From Pseudoips prasinana (taxonomy: Eukaryota; Arthropoda; Insecta; Lepidoptera; Nolidae), in assembly GCA_951640165.1 (NCBI GenBank), contig OX621238.1:25134001-25198000 (forward strand): a stretch of 64,000 bases of DNA, read 5' to 3'. The position numbers were made by a program, and so were the translations under genes. This document shows positions 11,463-32,198 of the stretch, piece by piece (within the stretch, counting starts at the first letter, position 1; each line of letters begins with the position of its first letter). The notes under the pieces are model-generated. The model ran no database searches. It was given only the letters and a program-made list of their open reading frames with translations, and had not been told where the DNA came from.

Positions 11463-11615
11463 CTTGCTTGGTTGAAGTAGCTCCCAAACAAAATTCCAAG
11501 CTTGAGGGACCCTTTGCGCGGCTGTGAGCCACGCGTGGGCCTTTGCTCGTTCCGACTGTTCTCCATTATAGAACACACTCACAGCATATTCTAAATTCTG
11601 GGCTGTGTAATCCAT
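11463..11615 (-). CDS. IPO13: Importin-13-like nuclear transport receptor, first coding exon
   Basis: This exon encodes the first 51 residues of a beta-karyopherin, read from ATG at 11615-11613. The segment WLTAAQRVPQAWNFVWELLQ corresponds to the N-terminal HEAT-repeat region of importin-13, where I recall a near-identical AQ-SPQAW-F-W-LLQP pattern. Importin-13 carries cargoes such as Ubc9 and Mago-Y14 across the nuclear pore. The exon ends AAG followed by gtaaca, a good splice donor. The next exon is not recognised in the window, so the following intron contains the LINE cluster and exceeds 11 kb. The upstream frame is open, but its only earlier start is a TTG, so the ATG is preferred. A retrocopy fragment is unlikely given the precise donor. 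Confidence 0.8.
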
Positions 11616-12089
11616 TTCAGCTGCTTGAAATTTCTTATACCGCAAACTGAATTTACATCTGTTTTTTTAGCACATTATAATACAGACAGTAGTAAATGAA
11701 TTATGACAATTGTATTATGAGATCATTGTTACTATTTTACCAAAGAAAAGTTCAATATTTATTCGTGTTATGAAATTTTATTTTCACAACTTCCATTCAA
11801 TGGCTGGTTGTCAGATTGTTGTCAGTTGTAGACACTATAGACAGGGTAGCTAATGAAAAATTTTCATGTCCCCGAATTGTAACAAAATATGGCAGTGAAG
11901 TCAATAGCGATAATGAACAACGTAATATTTGAATTGATGTTGAATTTACGATCAAAATATTTCATTCCTTATATTGCCTACTAACAAATAATTACATTTT
12001 ATTATGTCAACTGACAAAAAATATTTATTATTTTTGCTTAATATACGTCTATACATGGGCAAACCCGTTAGTCATAATTAACTCACATA
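11616..12089. other. AT-rich DNA upstream of the importin-13 exon
   Basis: It should hold the 5' UTR and promoter of the minus-strand importin-13 gene. No specific element could be identified. Confidence 0.3.
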
Positions 12090-13300
12090 CTACTCTGTCA
12101 AGAAAGTACCGGGAAAAGAACAATAATATACAAAATGTTTGTTATTCATCCAAATTTATTTTATCACCTTCAAAGTATGCTCCTTCAGAAACGATACACT
12201 TACGCCAACGAATAATCCATTCATCAAAACATTTTTTAAACGCTGCTTTCGGAATTGAGTTCAGTTCTCGCCGCGAATTCTCCTTTATGTCTTCTACCGA
12301 TTGAAAACGGGTACCACGAAGTGGTAATTTGAGTTTAGGAAAAAGAAAGAAGTCAGCAGGAGCCATATCTGGTGAATATGGTGGTTGCTGGATGGTATTT
12401 GTTGAGTGTTTGGTCAAAAATTCGTTCACAATAATGGCCTTGTGTGAAGGCGCATTATCGTGGTGCACAATCCAAGAATTTTCTTTCCACAAATCTGGCC
12501 TTTTTCGTCGAATTTGCTCTCTTAAACGCCGCATAACGCTCAAATAATATTCTTTATTTACCGTTCGACCTTCCGGTAAGAATTCAGAGTGCACAACACC
12601 GCGATAGTCAAAGAAAACAGTCAACATGACTTTGACTCTTGATCGACTTTGGCGTGGTTTTTTCGGTTTCGGTTCATTAGAAGGCGCCACTCCGAAGCTT
12701 GTTAACTAGTTTGCATGTCAAACTCGTAAACCCACGTCTCATCACCAGTAACAATGCATTTCATGAATATTGGGTCGGAATTGACTCGTTCTACCATGTC
12801 CTCAGCGCCTTTCATGCCATTGAGTTTTTGGAGAAAATTCAGATCTTTTGGGACTAGCCGAGCGGCAACATGTTTCATACCCAAATGATTAGTTAAAATG
12901 GTACGAATCGACTCGTGACTTACAGAAAGTTCGGCGGCTATCTCTCTTAGAGTTGAATAAGGATTTTCAATCACTATTTCCTTCACTATTGCGATGTTAA
13001 CTTCAGTTGCAGACGTTGATGGCCTACCAGAGCGAGGCAAATCTTTCATCACATCTCGACCGCTTTTGAACGCTTTGAACCACTCATGAGCACGAGTTTT
13101 TGATAAAGTCGATTCAACGTAAGCCTTCTGTAACATTTTCAGTGACTCCGAACACGTAATTCCATTAGCGATGCAAAATTTAAGACAAACTCTTTGTTCG
13201 ATATTTTTGTCCATTATGGAATTCGCAATATACACTTTATTTGCATTCACTGACTATATATGATATAACTAAAACCAGCACTGTATTTAATATAAATAAC
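12090..13300 (-). mobile_element. Degenerate mariner transposon, lineage 1
   Basis: Transposase-coding DNA on the minus strand fills most of this interval. The end at about 12090-12115 (ctctgtcaagaaagtaccgg) looks like a mariner terminus, but I could not find its inverted partner on the other side, so the right limit is approximate. Confidence 0.65.
12142..13214 (-). pseudogene. Mariner transposase pseudogene (D,D34D)
   Basis: A mariner transposase that would cut and paste the element at TA sites. The N-terminal half (13214 to about 12700) begins MDKNIEQRVCLKFC and contains the helix-turn-helix region and the GDETWVYEFD catalytic motif. The C-terminal half (to 12142) has the HHDNAPSHKA and YSPDMAPADFFLFPK motifs. 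The halves are separated by a TAA at about 12706 and a single-base frame change a few codons later, near the conserved SEWR-NEPKPKKPRQ segment. The start at 13214 is the usual mariner start; a frame extends 12 codons upstream. Confidence 0.85.
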
Positions 13301-13432
13301 AGATGCAACTCGAACTATGCGCCAAAATGGAAAACAGGTGTGCCAATCTAACAACAGAAACAAAAACCCAACAATTTTAATTTGGAACCATAAACAAATC
13401 ATCCATTCCCGATACTTTTCTGACTGAATGTA

Positions 13433-13587
13433 TGTACAGACGCCAGCACATCAAGCTACCCCAATCTGTATAATTTCCCCAATTGAAAGTGAACCTTTCA
13501 TATTTATTTATACTTTTGTGATAAAGTTGAAAATCTATACAAGAAATTTGACAGATTGGTGTAGCTGCATGTGCTGGCGTCTGTACA
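13433..13587. mobile_element. Palindromic MITE, copy 1
   Basis: About 155 bp with long imperfect inverted ends that start tgtacagacgccagcac and end with its complement. A second member of the same family lies at 53530-53679. There is no coding capacity. Confidence 0.75.
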
Positions 13588-13766
13588 TCAGGCAACATTG
13601 TATATTTTGAGAACAAATTCTTAAGTTAAATTAATGAATATTGTTAACGTGTAATTTAAATGCACTGTAAAATCGGTGTGAACTGATAATAAACTGTAGA
13701 TGTTTGTGTATTCAGAGTTTATTTCAGGCTATTACAAAATTTGAATGGTAACATTTAGGTATTCAT

Positions 13767-14750
13767 CATCATGAGCCGAAAGACGTCCACTGCTGGACAA
13801 AGGCCGTCACTCAAGGTTCTTACTCACCACTCAAGAACCTTTTCGCCCCAGCGCAGCGGACGTCAGTTTTACGAGCTATATCCCCCGCTCACTGCTACTT
13901 CAGTTTGGCAACTCTTTAGGTTATGTCAGCTAATTTGATTCGCCTACGGATATCAACATTCCTGATTCGATCGCGCAAGCATACTCAGAATTACTATTGT
14001 TTTTTGATTATCTTGAGCCTTCTTATGAGGCCCATAGTAAGCGACCACTTCTCTGACCCATAAGTCATCACTGGCAATGCACACTAATCGAAGTCATTCA
14101 ACTTAATACAGTCCGTTATTTGGGACGAGACTATATTACGCAGCTTCCCGAACGCGGGCAGAGAGCGGCAGCCTGAATAGGATTCTATGACTGACCTCTT
14201 TCTCGAAGTTGGACCTATGTACCTAGTTGGATGGTATGTGCTAGGTAACTATAGTCGTTTATAACTTCTACTGCAGTCTCCAACTTTAGTACTATTTATC
14301 TTCACGTGAGTGGGTTCAACATGATTTTAGTTTTATCCACCACCTGTTGAGAGACTCTACCGAGGTCATCGAGCATTGTACTGAGGTCTTCAATGAGTGA
14401 TGGACATGCCAAAGTCTTTCCAGTCGAGAAAGTTGATCACGTCTCCCTGTTTCACACCTCGCTGCAATTGGATAGGTTACGAGTTTTGGTCTTGAAGTCT
14501 GACTCACATGGCGCTGCCTTTGAAGAAACCTCAGCACGGCTCATGTCATCGAATCAAAGGCTTTCTCATAGTCCACAAATGCTTAGCAAAATGGTTGGCT
14601 ATACACCTCAGTCTTCTGTATAACTTGCCGCAGGGTATGTATGTGGTCTATGGAGCTCTAGCTGTAGTATAAAATGCGTGGGAGACGATTTGTAATAGCT
14701 CTCGACAAAACCTTGTAAATAGTTAGCTTTTAGTATTAATACATAAGAAT
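13767..14750 (-). mobile_element. RTE-clade LINE remnant, antisense
   Basis: The plus strand begins catcatgagccgaaagacg and tccactgctggacaaaggcc, the reverse of a common lepidopteran RTE 3' end. Further right, the minus strand encodes AFVDYEKAFDS (near 14548-14580), the catalytic motif A of an RTE reverse transcriptase, out of frame with the surrounding pieces. Frames are broken throughout. The upstream limit is approximate. Confidence 0.7.
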
Positions 14751-15620
14751 CACTTAGGATAGCTTTTCCTAAAAGCAATAATTTGATATAAAATTATTGA
14801 AAGTATATGAATCCGTTATGGTTATCTCCTTTGGTTATAATTAGTATTCCTACAGTACTTTGTTTTCTTATAGTACCTACACGTTTAGAAACTAGTTGGG
14901 TATATTTGTAAATTTACGCACATTTTGAACTAAGCCTGGCCAATAGAACTTCTTAATATCATTAGCTATTCTACGTACATCTTGTGCTACTACGCGTATC
15001 TACGGTACGTCGTGAAAAATATTTTTCCTTCGTCATTATCATGTCCTCTAACTGGATCTTGCACTGTGCTTAAAATTAGAAGGATCTAATTATCTTATTT
15101 TTAACTCATAATCTTGTTATTTTTTAATACATGGCAGCACATATACTGGTTTGCCATTCATTCATTTCTCCTCATTCAAAAATGCTGCCAACTATGTGAT
15201 TGTATTATATTTATACAGTCTTTTCTCACAAAATCTACGTAAAAATTTCATGAATTAGATCTGTGCTAATGATAATAATATGACCATTGATGAGCAGGTG
15301 TGTCATGTGATCATCATTGATGACTGTCAAATCTTTCAAACGTGGCAATAAAGGTGGGTAATATGTATAAAATAAATATATATTTTTAATACATATTACG
15401 TACTTTTTAGGGTTGGTATATACAACACCAATTATAAAAAATATGTAATGATTAAAAATTGCTTCCACCAGCGTAATACTAACTAATAACAGAGGTTATA
15501 AATAACACTGATCTGTAAGGAAAGTTGAATTTATTTATCAAATTACCGAATAGTCAAAAATCCTTACTAGAAGTGCAACGTTAACTATCTAACACCTACA
15601 AATTAAATTTTAGTTTTTAT
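14751..15620. other. AT-rich non-coding DNA
   Basis: Nothing recognisable is seen on either strand. Confidence 0.4.
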
Positions 15621-15800
15621 AGCATTATTCAGCGTAAATCTAATCACAAAGATGAGAAATCATAATTTTAATCGTCCGGCAGGTCTCGAATAAGCATCTT
15701 CTACTCTTCTGATCCGAGTTAGGTGCTCTGCGTTTAACTACGATATACATTGACAGATTAAATTTACGAATCATATCACAGTGAGAACACCTCCCAAACG
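15621..15800 (-). mobile_element. tRNA-derived SINE, family 1, antisense copy
   Basis: The minus strand carries a degenerate tRNA-like head with a promoter B-box-like segment. It is flanked by repeats of attaaattttagtttttat at about 15602-15620 and 15801-15819, which look like the target duplication. Better preserved relatives are at 26885-27030 and 54460-54620. Confidence 0.6.
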
Positions 15801-15823
15801 ATTAAATTTTAGTTTTTATTGAC

Positions 15824-16028
15824 TGCACGTGTGGCGCAGCGGCTAATACAGTCGCCTCGCTGCTTCGTGTTGCGGGTTCGAGTCCTGCGCCGGACAACTA
15901 TTTGTGTGACCCATAAATAGTTTTTGTGAGTCTGGATGTAATTTGTGTCAGTCTATTACATGTTTGTAAAGTACCCCGCGACACAGGGATATGAATACAA
16001 AGTGCGCGACTGTTCTTAAAAAAAAAAT
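15824..16028 (+). mobile_element. tRNA-derived SINE, family 2
   Basis: The head has A-box-like gtggcgcagcggc and B-box gggttcgagtcc at tRNA spacing. The tRNA-unrelated body carries no coding sequence, and the copy ends in an A-rich tail at 16018-16028. It is not a functional tRNA gene because the cloverleaf is incomplete and the body continues past the T arm. Confidence 0.75.
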
Positions 16029-16409
16029 ATTCGCATGCCAAGCGTAAATCTAATCTCAAAAAGTAAATCCATGTATGAGATTCTGACAAAAGACACATGT
16101 CATGTCAAAGCCGCATAGTAGCATAAATATCACTTTTGAAGAGAATGGATTCAGCAACTAACTATAATATTCTAAATGGCAGCTACGTTTTTGCATGCTG
16201 ACATCGGAAACACATTTAATAAAACCGTTCGGTCACTTCGATATAGCGTTTCAAGTCTGGTAAATAAAAGTTCAAATTGATTATTTTTTTCAAATTTGTC
16301 AATAATTAATCAATAATTGATGCACTTTGAAGTCTATTTGTGCTGTAACAATAACATTCAAGTTCCTTTATTTTTACGTTGAGTGCAACAACGTGTCAGT
16401 ACTAGTTCG

Positions 16410-16472
16410 TTCTGGATTATTACTATAAGACCATTTGTGGTCTAGAAATGGTCTACAGTAATGATCCAGGAA
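16410..16472. repeat. Imperfect 27-bp hairpin
   Basis: Arms 16410-16436 and 16446-16472 pair with a few mismatches around a 9-nt loop, next to the left end of mariner copy 1. It could be a MITE remnant. Confidence 0.55.
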
Positions 16473-16490
16473 TTAAAATAACTACTATTA

Positions 16491-17772
16491 GGTCTTTACC
16501 TATGAAATTGCCGTTCTGCAGTACTGGCCATTTCAAATCAAAATAATTTTTGTTTGGCTAAGAATTCTAATTTCAAATTAATTTTATTTTAAAAACATGG
16601 ATTCTTTTTTCCAAAAGTAGTCATTTCTTTATTGATTAGTGTTACATTTTCATCGCATTTCAATCTTTTTCGTCATCATGGATACGTTAAAAATTCGAGT
16701 AATTATGGAATATGAGTACCGTCGTGGCAGCAACGCGGCACAAGCGGCACGCAACATCAACGACGTTTACGGAGCTAACACTACAAACCAACGCACCACC
16801 TGTTATTGGTTTGCTCGCTTCCGTTCTGGAAATTTCGACCTGAAAAATGAACCTCGCGGTCGTCCGAAGACTTTGGTCGACAATGACGAATTAAAGGCGG
16901 TTGTGGAAGCTGATGATACACAATCTACGGCTGAATTAGCAGCAGCTTTCGACGTTAGCGTCAAAACAATATTGGTCCATTTGCGTCAAATTGGCAAGGT
17001 AAAAAAGCTTGACAAATGGGTGCCCCACGAACTCAATGATCGCCAGCGCGAAGTACGCGTCGAGACGTGCCTTGCACTGCTCAACAGACACACAAATGAA
17101 GGAATTTTGAACCGCATTGTTACCTGCGATGAAAAATGGATTCTGTTTGATAACCGCAGGCGCTCAGCAAGTTGGTTGGATCCTGGTTCAGCACCTAAAC
17201 AATGCCCTAAACGAAAACTTACCCCTAGAAAAGTGATGGTCACTGTTTGGTGGTCTAGCGCCGGTGTGATTCATCACAGCTTCTTACCAAACGGGGTGAG
17301 CATTACTGCAGATGTGTACTGTGAAGAACTGAGCACAATGATGGAGAAGCTGGCGCATCTCCAACCAGCATTGGTCAATCGCTCGTCTCCGCTGCTCCTG
17401 CACGACAACGCGCGACCTCATACTGCACAGCAGACGGTCTCCAAGTTGCAAGAACTGGGGTTGGAAGCTCTCCGTCATCCGCCCTACTCACCAGACCTTG
17501 CGCCTACAGACTACTACTTTTTCCAGAATTTGGATAACTTCTTGGCGGGAAAAAAATTCAATACCCGAGAGGCAGTACAAAATGCCTTTGAAGAATTTGT
17601 TGCCTCCCGTCCAGCTGATTTCTTTAAGAAGGGCAACAATAAACTGCCACTGCGATGGCAAAGATGCATTGATTGCATGGGTGATTACTTCGATTAATAC
17701 AAATAAAAAAATTCATGAAAAAAATTCGTTTAAATTTGTTCATACAAAACGGCAATTTCATAGGTAAAGACC
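16491..17772 (+). mobile_element. Intact mariner transposon, lineage 2, copy 1
   Basis: A 1282-bp element flanked by TA dinucleotides (16489-16490 and 17773-17774), with inverted ends beginning ggtctttacctatgaaa. It contains one uninterrupted transposase gene. A copy of exactly the same length lies at 35920-37201 in the opposite orientation. Confidence 0.95.
16678..17697 (+). CDS. Mariner transposase (339 aa), copy 1
   Basis: An uninterrupted mariner transposase, which recognises the terminal repeats and moves the element into TA sites. The N-terminal half holds two helix-turn-helix DNA-binding regions (about residues 1-110). The catalytic motifs are CDEKWILFDN, LLHDNARPHTA, and PPYSPDLAPTDYYFF; the second and third catalytic Asps are 34 residues apart, the D,D34D signature. 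The sequence resembles the cecropia-type group that includes the transposase part of human SETMAR. The ATG at 16678 is chosen because it gives the usual family length; an upstream in-frame ATG at 16639 would add 13 hydrophobic residues. It ends GDYFD, as is normal for the family. Confidence 0.92.
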   Translation: MDTLKIRVIMEYEYRRGSNAAQAARNINDVYGANTTNQRTTCYWFARFRSGNFDLKNEPRGRPKTLVDNDELKAVVEADDTQSTAELAAAFDVSVKTILVHLRQIGKVKKLDKWVPHELNDRQREVRVETCLALLNRHTNEGILNRIVTCDEKWILFDNRRRSASWLDPGSAPKQCPKRKLTPRKVMVTVWWSSAGVIHHSFLPNGVSITADVYCEELSTMMEKLAHLQPALVNRSSPLLLHDNARPHTAQQTVSKLQELGLEALRHPPYSPDLAPTDYYFFQNLDNFLAGKKFNTREAVQNAFEEFVASRPADFFKKGNNKLPLRWQRCIDCMGDYFD

Positions 17773-18891
17773 TATTATAATGTTGCGATAAACTTTTACA
17801 AAAACTTTATAACTATTTTGGACAAGAGATATTTCTTGGCTGTATTGAGTGATTCTAGTTCAATTGCCACCATATTGAAGCGTATGAGGCGTGGTTTAAA
17901 AAAAAACAATTAAACGATTCACGCTCACCACTTACAATTTATTTAAAATTACAACAAGTTATGAGCCCGTCAATTATTATGCCCTATGGAGGTAGGGGCG
18001 CCAAGTACTCTCCTGGCTTCGTCGCTAACGGAGATGTCGCGGAGTTCCAGGAGGATTGCGCAGGCCGGAAGATCACCCACAGGGATTGGGCTGGTCTGAA
18101 GTGTGGCTTCGTCGCTAACGGTGACCACCAGGTACCGGTAGGTGCGATGTTGAGGTACGGTTGCAATTCGTACTTTGGACCCTCGTAGGCCGAACTTTGG
18201 ACCATGAAATTTACGTACACTAAATCAAAATATTCTTTTTTACAAAAGCTTCTCCTGTCTGTGACCGCGTAATGGTGATGAGGAAACGAGAGTACTAATT
18301 ACGCTTAAGGCGAGTGTGTGCAATTGTCATAGGCAGAAGCGGAGTTTACAAATTAAGTTTGTTATAAAAATGTTATAGAATTATTGGTGCGAAGCACCGC
18401 ATATAATATTAATTTATTTTGTAGGCACTAAACACAGTAAATGAAGCGAAATGAAATATGCTACAAGGTCATTTAAATATGGCCGTTACACATGTTACAA
18501 TACCCTACATGAGCTGATTGAGTGAGAAGTAAATATTAACCAATACTTACCCAATATGGGGTTGTCACAGATCGAAAGTAAAATTTGTTGAACTATATTT
18601 GAGAAGCTCTCAATTGAATTAACACGATAGACGACACGCACCAAAAAGAAAAATAACGTTTCTTATTATTAGTGCATATACGTGCTAACGCATTGAGTGC
18701 AGTCTCGTCTCGTCACTGAACTCACACCGATCGCTTAACGACTGCTCGGCGGCTCACGGCTACCGAACCGGTTTAACCGACAGAGAACAAAACAGATAAT
18801 GAATTACACGATATTATTATGTTTGTGTTGTAAGAAAATAAAACTAAGTTAAGATAAACGTTAACTATGGAGCGTTGAATTAATATGCAAA
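17773..18891. other. Unassigned block, partly GC-richer
   Basis: No host exon is recognised. From about 17985 to 18190 the base composition is more GC-rich, and the 17-mer ggcttcgtcgctaacgg occurs at 18015-18031 and 18105-18121. A small hairpin, ggtgcgaagcacc, lies near 18387. It may be part of an unrecognised transposon or LTR. The 75-codon open frame at 17961-18188 does not look like a protein. Confidence 0.35.
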
Positions 18892-19064
18892 TAGCTATGC
18901 CCTGCGGTTTTACCTGCTTTAAAAATTATAGCCTATGTGTTAATCCAGGGTGTCAGATAACTCCATTCCAAATTTTATTAAAATCACTCCAACCGTTTAG
19001 ACGTGAAGAAGTAACAAACATACACACTCACACACAAACTTTCGCCTTTATAATATTAGTGTGA
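18892..19064 (-). mobile_element. Short non-autonomous Helitron, degenerate
   Basis: Its plus-strand right end (cctttataatattagtgtga) is the complement of the lepidopteran Helitron 5' terminus, and its left end is a decayed version of the ctagctgtgccc 3' terminus. It is related to the copies at 45573-45757 and 60398-60587. Confidence 0.65.
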
Positions 19065-29472
<10,408 letters not shown>

Positions 29473-30780
29473 ACGTACCTACTATTCTTGTATCAAGTAC
29501 CAATGTTGTCCTATCCATACATAGGTTATCCAATTTAGGAGATCCAAGTGTCTCGGATATGTTATTTTAAACTTTGGTGCATTACACCAGACCCCGACAA
29601 GTTCATACAGTAAACTTACTATTTTGTAAAATCTTGTATGGTGGAGAGATGCGAGTGTCTAGTTCGAGGTATTTACAAGACTTGTCTCAAGTACAGAAAC
29701 TCATATGAAATACTAGTTACTTGGTGACGATTTTTATACAAATGTGTAAAAATCTAAAAAGTACACAATAATTGTTTTGGGGAACTAGAATATCGAATTG
29801 TGCTCCATTTAAATAATCACTTGAACATAAACACAGCATCAGACTGCGTCTGTGAGAAGGAAGGAGGGAAGTTGCCCATTTGGCAAGATATGTGCTTGGT
29901 ACCACGGTTTAGAAGATTTCATTAATAAGCCAATATTTAATTAATAATTCTTTACTGGGCCATAATTTTTATATCTTTGTGTAAAGTGGTACTCAAATAA
30001 AATTATAATAATTAATATCTTTGTTTTAAGCTGATTTTTAAAGACAATGACGACAGCATTTGTGTTTCCACGTCTGAGGAGGCCTAAGCCAGCAAGATAT
30101 TGGATTTTGAATTCAAACCGTCTTATTACAAAAACTTAAGCCTTTAACAGTTACGCCCTTGTCTGATCATGAATTTCTTATGATAATTTGTTTATTCACG
30201 TGCCAGTATTATAATAGTAATTTTAAGCGTTCTCTTAATGGCCTAAATAAGTGAAAGATCATACGGAATTTAGCTTGGCGGTATATGTTCATTGTTATAG
30301 TCTTTGTGTTATCATGTAAATGTTAAACTACCCTCAGGTGCTTAAACCTAGAAACGTCAAGCTTTTGCGTTTATGTAATGAGAAGGTTTGCGTTTTTGTA
30401 ACAAGGTGGGACGAGTTTAAGGTGCAAAATGCAGCCATCAGTTTTACCTTTTTTGACAATGGGGTCTATATACCTCCGATAGTATCATGACCATACTATT
30501 GCACTAAATATTTGAGGGACATTGAATCTTCATGTTTCCATTATTTTAGTTAGACTTTCATTGTGATATGTTTATTATTCGATAGCGGTAACGATTAAGT
30601 TTATGTTCAATCAGCACAATACTGTCTCCAATTATTTTCTATATTAGAAGAATGTCTTATTTTTATTGAGTCGCAAGTTTACAGAATACTATTTGGTTTG
30701 ACTTTCCACCGAATGTTACATTACAAGTTCAAGAAAGTAAACAAATGGAATTGTATAATAAATAAGTTTTATTTTATAAA
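29473..30780 (+). other. RUVBL1 3' UTR and intergenic space
   Basis: Between the pontin stop and the facing lipase 3' end. Candidate plus-strand poly(A) signals AATAAA occur at 29996-30001 and 30757-30762. No other gene is seen. Confidence 0.5.
30757..30773. terminator. Facing poly(A) signals of two convergent genes
   Basis: AATAAA on the plus strand (30757-30762) and AATAAA on the minus strand (complement of 30768-30773) lie five bases apart. The minus-strand signal is 244 bp past the lipase stop, a normal 3' UTR length. The plus-strand signal would give pontin a 1.3-kb 3' UTR. Confidence 0.5.
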
Positions 30781-31016
30781 AAATGTCTCTTATTCTATGT
30801 TAGACCTAATTTATTTACAAAACAATAATTTCGTTTAAGGCATTTTCATACTGAACAACAGGGAAAACAATATTTTCTTTTTGAAAACCTAATATAAATT
30901 ACTAATATAAAAAAACACGTATGTACAAAGTTCCTAATCAACTCGTGCTATTTAGTATTTACATAGGTGAAGTACTAAATTCATATATTTTACGACAGTC
31001 TCATAAAAGCTTTTCG

Positions 31017-32198
31017 CTACGTTTTCATAGAGTTCGACTCTTTGTTTGGGTTTAGATAGCCCACTGGTATGTATCGCGCATCATTCTTGGGCAACGAAGT
31101 TGTGCTAGGAGCGAGAGTAGTAGGCGGCGTGAAGGTAGGCAAGTCTACTCTCAAGTCCTTAGGAGAGCTCGTATGTTGGTACAATGCTTCGAATTGCATT
31201 TCTTCAGGGAATGAGTGTGAGCGAATCTTTCTATCGTCTCTTGCGTTACTGGGGTAAACAATAACAATTTTTTCCCCTTCGCTTTTAAGAGCCATAGGAG
31301 GTAATGCAGTACTAGTAGAAGCAACTGGTGCCGGAACTATTTTCAGCATCTCGGTCGGCGAAGCTCGGATCTTTTCAATAATTTCTGTTGTGGTCGTCGT
31401 CGACGGGGTCGGGGTCGTAGTCGTAGAGGTCGTAGTAGTCGTCACGGGTATTTCTGGATCTTCCGGAGATTCGACCTCGCGTTTTGCTCCCGGGGGCCCT
31501 ACGTTTCTCAACGACTCTATCTTCATCTCCAGGGTCGGAGTCGGCACCGGGACGGAATTAGTAACATTAATATAGTAGTCATCGGTAGGTATGAATCTAG
31601 CAGTCGGTTTGGGAACTTCTCGAGACCCGAATATCGGCAAGCGCGGGGCATAAGCCGACACTAAAGGCAGAAGAGTATCTCGGGCATACCTTTCGGCTCT
31701 GGTTATAAAGGAAGCCAATCTGGAAGGTAGAAATTGAACTACGAATCCAGTTTCTTCTTTTTCGGCTCTTTCGTCCGATTTATCCGGTTCGTAGGTGGGA
31801 GTAGTGGAGATGTCGTAGTTCTTAGCTTTGCGTATGGGCGGCGGGGTCGTAGTCCTGGGCGGTTGCGTTGGTCGGAGCAAGGGTTCGGATATCTCGTGGA
31901 CGTCGGGCGAGTCCGCCCGTTGGCGCGGCGCTTTGCGCTGGCGCGGGCGCAGCACGGGCTCGGCCACCTCCACGGCGCCGCTGGGCGCGGTGCGCGTGTT
32001 GGTGAGTCCGAAGGCGCGGCCGGAGCCTTCGGCGCCCCACGAGTACGAGTCCACGAGGCGGCCGGGCGGCGTGCCCGGCGCCTCCTCGGGGAGCTCGTTG
32101 TCAAGAGGATCGATGGTGATACCCTCTTCTTTCGTTGAGTTTTCTATGGTATTGATGTACTCGAGATTGTTACTTGTTGCTTTTATTGAATCTTCGTC
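31017..32198 (-). CDS. Lipase exon 13: Thr/Pro-rich C-terminal tail
   Basis: Residues 540-932, in one open exon after aatag. It includes runs of basic and Pro-rich sequence, a predicted disordered stretch, and an almost pure Thr/Pro/Ser segment (31385-31445 on the plus strand) that could be heavily O-glycosylated. Confidence 0.88.
   Translation of the reverse strand, partial: DEDSIKATSNNLEYINTIENSTKEEGITIDPLDNELPEEAPGTPPGRLVDSYSWGAEGSGRAFGLTNTRTAPSGAVEVAEPVLRPRQRKAPRQRADSPDVHEISEPLLRPTQPPRTTTPPPIRKAKNYDISTTPTYEPDKSDERAEKEETGFVVQFLPSRLASFITRAERYARDTLLPLVSAYAPRLPIFGSREVPKPTARFIPTDDYYINVTNSVPVPTPTLEMKIESLRNVGPPGAKREVESPEDPEIPVTTTTTSTTTTPTPSTTTTTEIIEKIRASPTEMLKIVPAPVASTSTALPPMALKSEGEKIVIVYPSNARDDRKIRSHSFPEEMQFEALYQHTSSPKDLRVDLPTFTPPTTLAPSTTSLPKNDARYIPVGYLNPNKESNSMKT

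Noticed and set aside
15824..15900. A tRNA gene
   Set aside because: The A and B boxes belong to a SINE: the cloverleaf is incomplete and a SINE body with A-rich tail follows. The same holds for the tRNA-like heads near 20300, 26950, 54510 and 62440.
17961..18188. A 75-codon open frame as a small protein
   Set aside because: It contains a duplicated DNA phrase, resembles no known protein, and has no splice or promoter context.
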